Shown piece after piece: positions 6,244 to 8,499 of a stretch of 8,499 nt of DNA (positions are counted from its first letter, which is position 1; each line of letters opens with the position of its first letter). The position numbers were made by a program, and so were the translations under genes. Where the stretch lies: contig CALFYA010000314.1 of NCBI GenBank assembly GCA_937952925.1, positions 1 through 8,499 on the forward strand, given 5' to 3'. A model generated the notes under the pieces. It searched no databases, was not told the DNA's origin, and was given only the letters and a program-made list of their open reading frames with translations. This stretch comes from an uncultured Moraxellaceae bacterium (GTDB lineage Bacteria > Pseudomonadota > Gammaproteobacteria > Pseudomonadales > Moraxellaceae).

Positions 6244-7314
6244 ATGCCCCGATCACATCGCCCCTCACTGCCCGCTCATCTCCAGATTATTCATACCGGA
6301 GGAACACTCGGCTGTGGCGGCTCGCCACTTGCCCCGCTCCCTGCTGAACGCTTTGTACCGATCTTGTCTACGCAGATCAGCACCCTCTGGCAAGGGTCAT
6401 TTTCGATTGATACGCTCACCCCTCTACTCGACAGTACGCAAGCTCAACCGGCAGACTGGGTGCGCTTGGCGCAACACATTTTGCACCGATACGCAGATGG
6501 TCAACGGCATTTTTTGGTGATTCATGGCACCGATACTTTGGCGTATACCGCCACATGGTTGGCTGAATGTTTGGCGGGGAGTGATGTGCAGGTGGTCGTC
6601 ACAGGCAGTCAGTACCCGCTGTTAGATCCGATATCATTACAACCAAGCCCCACATCGGATGCGCAAGACAATCTCTCCACGGCGATTGCGGCACTGTGTC
6701 AGGCACAGCATGGCGTGTTTGTGAGCTTTTGTGGCGAAACATGGCCAGCGCAAACGGTACAAAAAATCCATAGCCGTGATGTAGCAGCGTTTAGTGGGCA
6801 CTTGCGGGCAGGTGATCCGGCCAACAGCTATCGCGCTTTAACGCTGCGCGAGCAAGCGGTGTGGCAACAACACGCACAAACACAACTGCATCAGGCCAGC
6901 GAGCAACTCAACCAGATTCGGGTGTGCACCTATTATGCCTCGCCCAAACCCTACGCGCAGCTGGCCGCCGAGCTACACGCATTGGCTCAGTTACAACCCG
7001 ATGCGGTGCTGTTGATTGGCTATGGTGCTGGCAACTTCCCCGAGCATCCTGAGATTCGCCATGTGTTACAACAATTGACTTCGGATGGTGTGTTGGTGGT
7101 GGCCAGCACCAGTGTGCCATTTGGTGGAACTACGCAAGGCTATGCAACCGGACATTGGCTCAGTGAGATTGGCGTTTTGCCCACCGCTCGCCTGACCATT
7201 GCTGCAATCTATGTACGCTTGCTGTGGATTTGTGCATTACAATCCACACCGGAAAATCGTCGCAAACGTTGGCTAAGCCAACTCGACCAAGCCACCACAC
7301 CCCACTCACACTGA
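6244..7314 (+). CDS. Type I (cytoplasmic) L-asparaginase, AnsA-like
   Basis: A 356-residue asparaginase that should hydrolyse L-asparagine to L-aspartate and ammonia. LQIIHTGGTLGC holds the nucleophile Thr (T18) and following T21; VIHGTDTLAYTA holds the second catalytic Thr-Asp pair (T96, D97); VVVTGSQYPL follows; and QKIHSRDVAAF supplies the catalytic Lys (K174). The C-terminal domain has YGAGNFPE and GYATGHWLSEIGV as in type I enzymes. No signal peptide is seen, pointing to the cytoplasmic form. The ATG at 6244 has GAGA nine bases upstream; an in-frame TTG at 6223 lies inside the terminator T-run and is rejected. The gene ends eight bases before truA, whose ribosome binding site overlaps its stop, so the two are probably cotranscribed. 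Family calls can be made across asparaginase/glutaminase, and glutaminase activity cannot be excluded. Confidence 0.92.
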   Translation: MPRSHRPSLPAHLQIIHTGGTLGCGGSPLAPLPAERFVPILSTQISTLWQGSFSIDTLTPLLDSTQAQPADWVRLAQHILHRYADGQRHFLVIHGTDTLAYTATWLAECLAGSDVQVVVTGSQYPLLDPISLQPSPTSDAQDNLSTAIAALCQAQHGVFVSFCGETWPAQTVQKIHSRDVAAFSGHLRAGDPANSYRALTLREQAVWQQHAQTQLHQASEQLNQIRVCTYYASPKPYAQLAAELHALAQLQPDAVLLIGYGAGNFPEHPEIRHVLQQLTSDGVLVVASTSVPFGGTTQGYATGHWLSEIGVLPTARLTIAAIYVRLLWICALQSTPENRRKRWLSQLDQATTPHSH

Positions 7315-7317
7315 GGA
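7313..7317 (+). promoter_or_regulatory. Shine-Dalgarno site of truA overlapping the asparaginase stop
   Basis: GAGGA starts within the asparaginase TGA stop (7312-7314) and lies five bases before the truA ATG at 7323. It selects this start over an in-frame ATG at 7224 that would overlap the asparaginase by about 90 bases. Confidence 0.7.
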
Positions 7318-7322
7318 TCGGC

Positions 7323-8123
7323 ATGCAACGCTGGGCATTAGGCATCGAATTTAACGGTCAAGACTATCGCGGCTGGCAAACCCAGCAAGCGGGGGTGCGT
7401 AGTGTGCAACAAACGCTAGAAGCTGCACTGAGCCGTGTGGCCAATCATCCGGTGATTGTGCATGCCGCAGGACGTACCGATGCCGGTGTGCATGCCAGCA
7501 ATATGGTGATTCATTTTGATAGCCCATCGGTGCGCCAAGCCCGCAGTTGGATCATGGGTGCCAATACCCTCCTGCCACGCGATATCGCCGTGCGTTGGGC
7601 AGTGCCAATGACCGATGATTTTCATGCACGCTTCAAGGCGATTGCGCGGCGTTATCGGTATGTGATTCTCAATCATCCTTACCGCCCTGCGCTACTGTCG
7701 GGACAAGTCACCCATGTTTATCAGACGCTAGACATCGCAAAAATGCAGCTTGCAGCAGCTAAGTTTGTCGGGACGCATGACTTTAGCTCGTTTCGTGCGG
7801 TGGCCTGCCAATCCAATCAACCGGTACGCACGGTGAGTCACTGCCAACTGATCCAGCAAGGCCAACTGTTGATTTTGGATATCCAAGCCAACGGCTTTTT
7901 GCATCATATGGTGCGCAATCTGGTCGGCGCCTTGCTGATGGTGGGCAAGGGCGGCAAGCCGGCCGAGTGGATGGCCGAGCTGCTGGCGGCGCGCAGCCGC
8001 GCCAGCGCGCCGCCCACCTTCATGCCCGACGGCCTGTACCTGACCGGCGTGCGCTACCCGGAAGAATTCGGCCTGCCCTCGCCGCCGCCGCTGTATGGCC
8101 CGCGCCGACAGGCGGATGTTTGA
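7323..8123 (+). CDS. truA: tRNA pseudouridine synthase A, apparently chimeric
   Basis: TruA converts uridines 38-40 in the tRNA anticodon arm to pseudouridine. At 266 residues it is near the usual length (E. coli 270). The catalytic aspartate is D53 in AAGRTDAGVHA. FHARFKAIARRYRY (about 98-111) and NGFLHHMVRNLVG (190-202) are conserved TruA motifs. The frame is intact and probably functional. The gene has an abrupt internal change: the first 597 bases are about 51-53% GC and resemble Acinetobacter TruA (ACQSNQPVR is typical). From about codon 200 GC rises to 75%, and the C-terminus has APPTFMPDGLYLTGV, as I remember it from Neisseria-type TruA; Acinetobacter has a different sequence there. 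It is preceded by the asparaginase and followed by trpF after 39 bases. The enzyme call is secure; the chimera interpretation is inference. Confidence 0.96.
   Translation: MQRWALGIEFNGQDYRGWQTQQAGVRSVQQTLEAALSRVANHPVIVHAAGRTDAGVHASNMVIHFDSPSVRQARSWIMGANTLLPRDIAVRWAVPMTDDFHARFKAIARRYRYVILNHPYRPALLSGQVTHVYQTLDIAKMQLAAAKFVGTHDFSSFRAVACQSNQPVRTVSHCQLIQQGQLLILDIQANGFLHHMVRNLVGALLMVGKGGKPAEWMAELLAARSRASAPPTFMPDGLYLTGVRYPEEFGLPSPPPLYGPRRQADV
7905..7935. other. Composition and ancestry breakpoint inside truA
   Basis: Hand-counted GC in 120-base blocks is 64/120 (7561-7680), 64/120 (7681-7800) and 61/120 (7801-7920). It then becomes 90/120 (7921-8040), 75/120 (8041-8160), 78/120 (8161-8280) and 86/120 (8281-8400). 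The change falls at codons for the conserved HHMVRNLVG motif, a stretch likely to be near-identical in DNA between unrelated bacteria. No inverted repeat, insertion sequence or attachment-like duplication is visible at the joint. The reading frame is kept exactly. Confidence 0.75.
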
Positions 8124-8162
8124 GCGGTTTTCACCCTGTTATTTTTGCTGAGCCCATTCACC

Positions 8163-8499
8163 ATGCCCGTTCGCATCAAAATCTGCGGCATCACCCGCCC
8201 CGAAGACGGCCAGGCCGCCGCCCAGCTGGGCGCTGACGCCATTGGCCTGGTTTTTTACCCCAAAAGCCCGCGCCATGTCAGCCTGGAACAAGCGCGCGCC
8301 ATTGTCGCCGCCCTGCCGCCGCTGGTGACGGTGGTGGCGCTGTTTGTCGATCCCGAGCCGGACGAGGTGCACCGCGTGCTGGCCGCCGTGCCGATTGACG
8401 TCTTGCAGTTTCACGGCGAAGAAAGCCCGGATTTTTGCCGGCAGTTTCAGCGCCCCTATCTGAAAGCCGTGCGCGTCCAGCCCGGCCTGGATTTGCTAC
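8163..8499 (+). CDS. trpF: Phosphoribosylanthranilate isomerase, N-terminal part
   Basis: TrpF converts N-(5-phosphoribosyl)anthranilate to 1-(o-carboxyphenylamino)-1-deoxyribulose 5-phosphate in tryptophan synthesis. The visible 112 residues form the first half of a TIM barrel; the gene runs off the right edge. MPVRIKICGITRPED carries the general-base cysteine C8, followed by GADAIGLVFYPKSPR, VVALFVDPE and VLQFHGEE, all standard TrpF strands. The catalytic Asp lies outside the window. FCRQFQRPYLKAVRVQ resembles Neisseria-type TrpF as I remember it. GC is about 65-72%, unlike genes left of 7920. The ATG at 8163 has no clear ribosome binding site (only GAG at 8150-8152), but starts the conserved N-terminus at the usual place. 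truA followed by trpF is a common order in both beta- and gammaproteobacteria. Confidence 0.96.
   Translation, partial: MPVRIKICGITRPEDGQAAAQLGADAIGLVFYPKSPRHVSLEQARAIVAALPPLVTVVALFVDPEPDEVHRVLAAVPIDVLQFHGEESPDFCRQFQRPYLKAVRVQPGLDLL

Noticed and set aside
7890..7960. Mobile-element insertion as the cause of the composition break
   Set aside because: The truA frame is continuous with no inverted repeat, target-site duplication or integrase at the joint.

Overview
This window looks like a core chromosomal segment of a gammaproteobacterium, most likely Moraxellaceae (Acinetobacter-like). The support is the order asd - FimV/HubP - truA - trpF and the first three quarters of TruA, which reads like the Acinetobacter protein as I remember it. 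No database was searched. Hand counts give about 51-53% GC from 7561 to 7920. At about position 7920, inside truA, GC jumps to 62-75% and stays high to the window end. From there both the TruA C-terminus and TrpF resemble Neisseriales (betaproteobacterial) proteins.

Layout. Minus strand, 1-1960: an apparent two-gene operon of a DUF2252 protein (518-1960) followed by a membrane-anchored endonuclease/exonuclease/phosphatase-family protein that runs off the left edge (1-506). Positions 1961-2203 are a divergent intergenic region with a good promoter for asd. Plus strand: asd (2204-3325), a hairpin, then two overlapping genes (3464-4771 and 4768-6180) that together hold all the parts of one FimV/HubP polar-landmark protein. 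A strong intrinsic terminator (6198-6224) follows. Then come a cytoplasmic type I asparaginase (6244-7314), truA (7323-8123) and the 5' part of trpF (8163-8499).

How the genes fit together. asd supplies aspartate semialdehyde for lysine, diaminopimelate, methionine and threonine. The FimV pair is expected to join a periplasmic peptidoglycan-binding half to a cytoplasmic protein-interaction half for type IV pilus and polar organisation. The asparaginase makes aspartate, the precursor consumed upstream of Asd. TruA modifies the tRNA anticodon arm and TrpF acts in tryptophan synthesis. The shared neighbourhood reflects conserved gene order more than one pathway.

The two points most worth checking are the mid-gene composition and ancestry break in truA (natural recombination or assembly chimera) and the clean division of FimV into two translationally coupled proteins. 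I saw no mobile element, CRISPR array, tRNA or rRNA.
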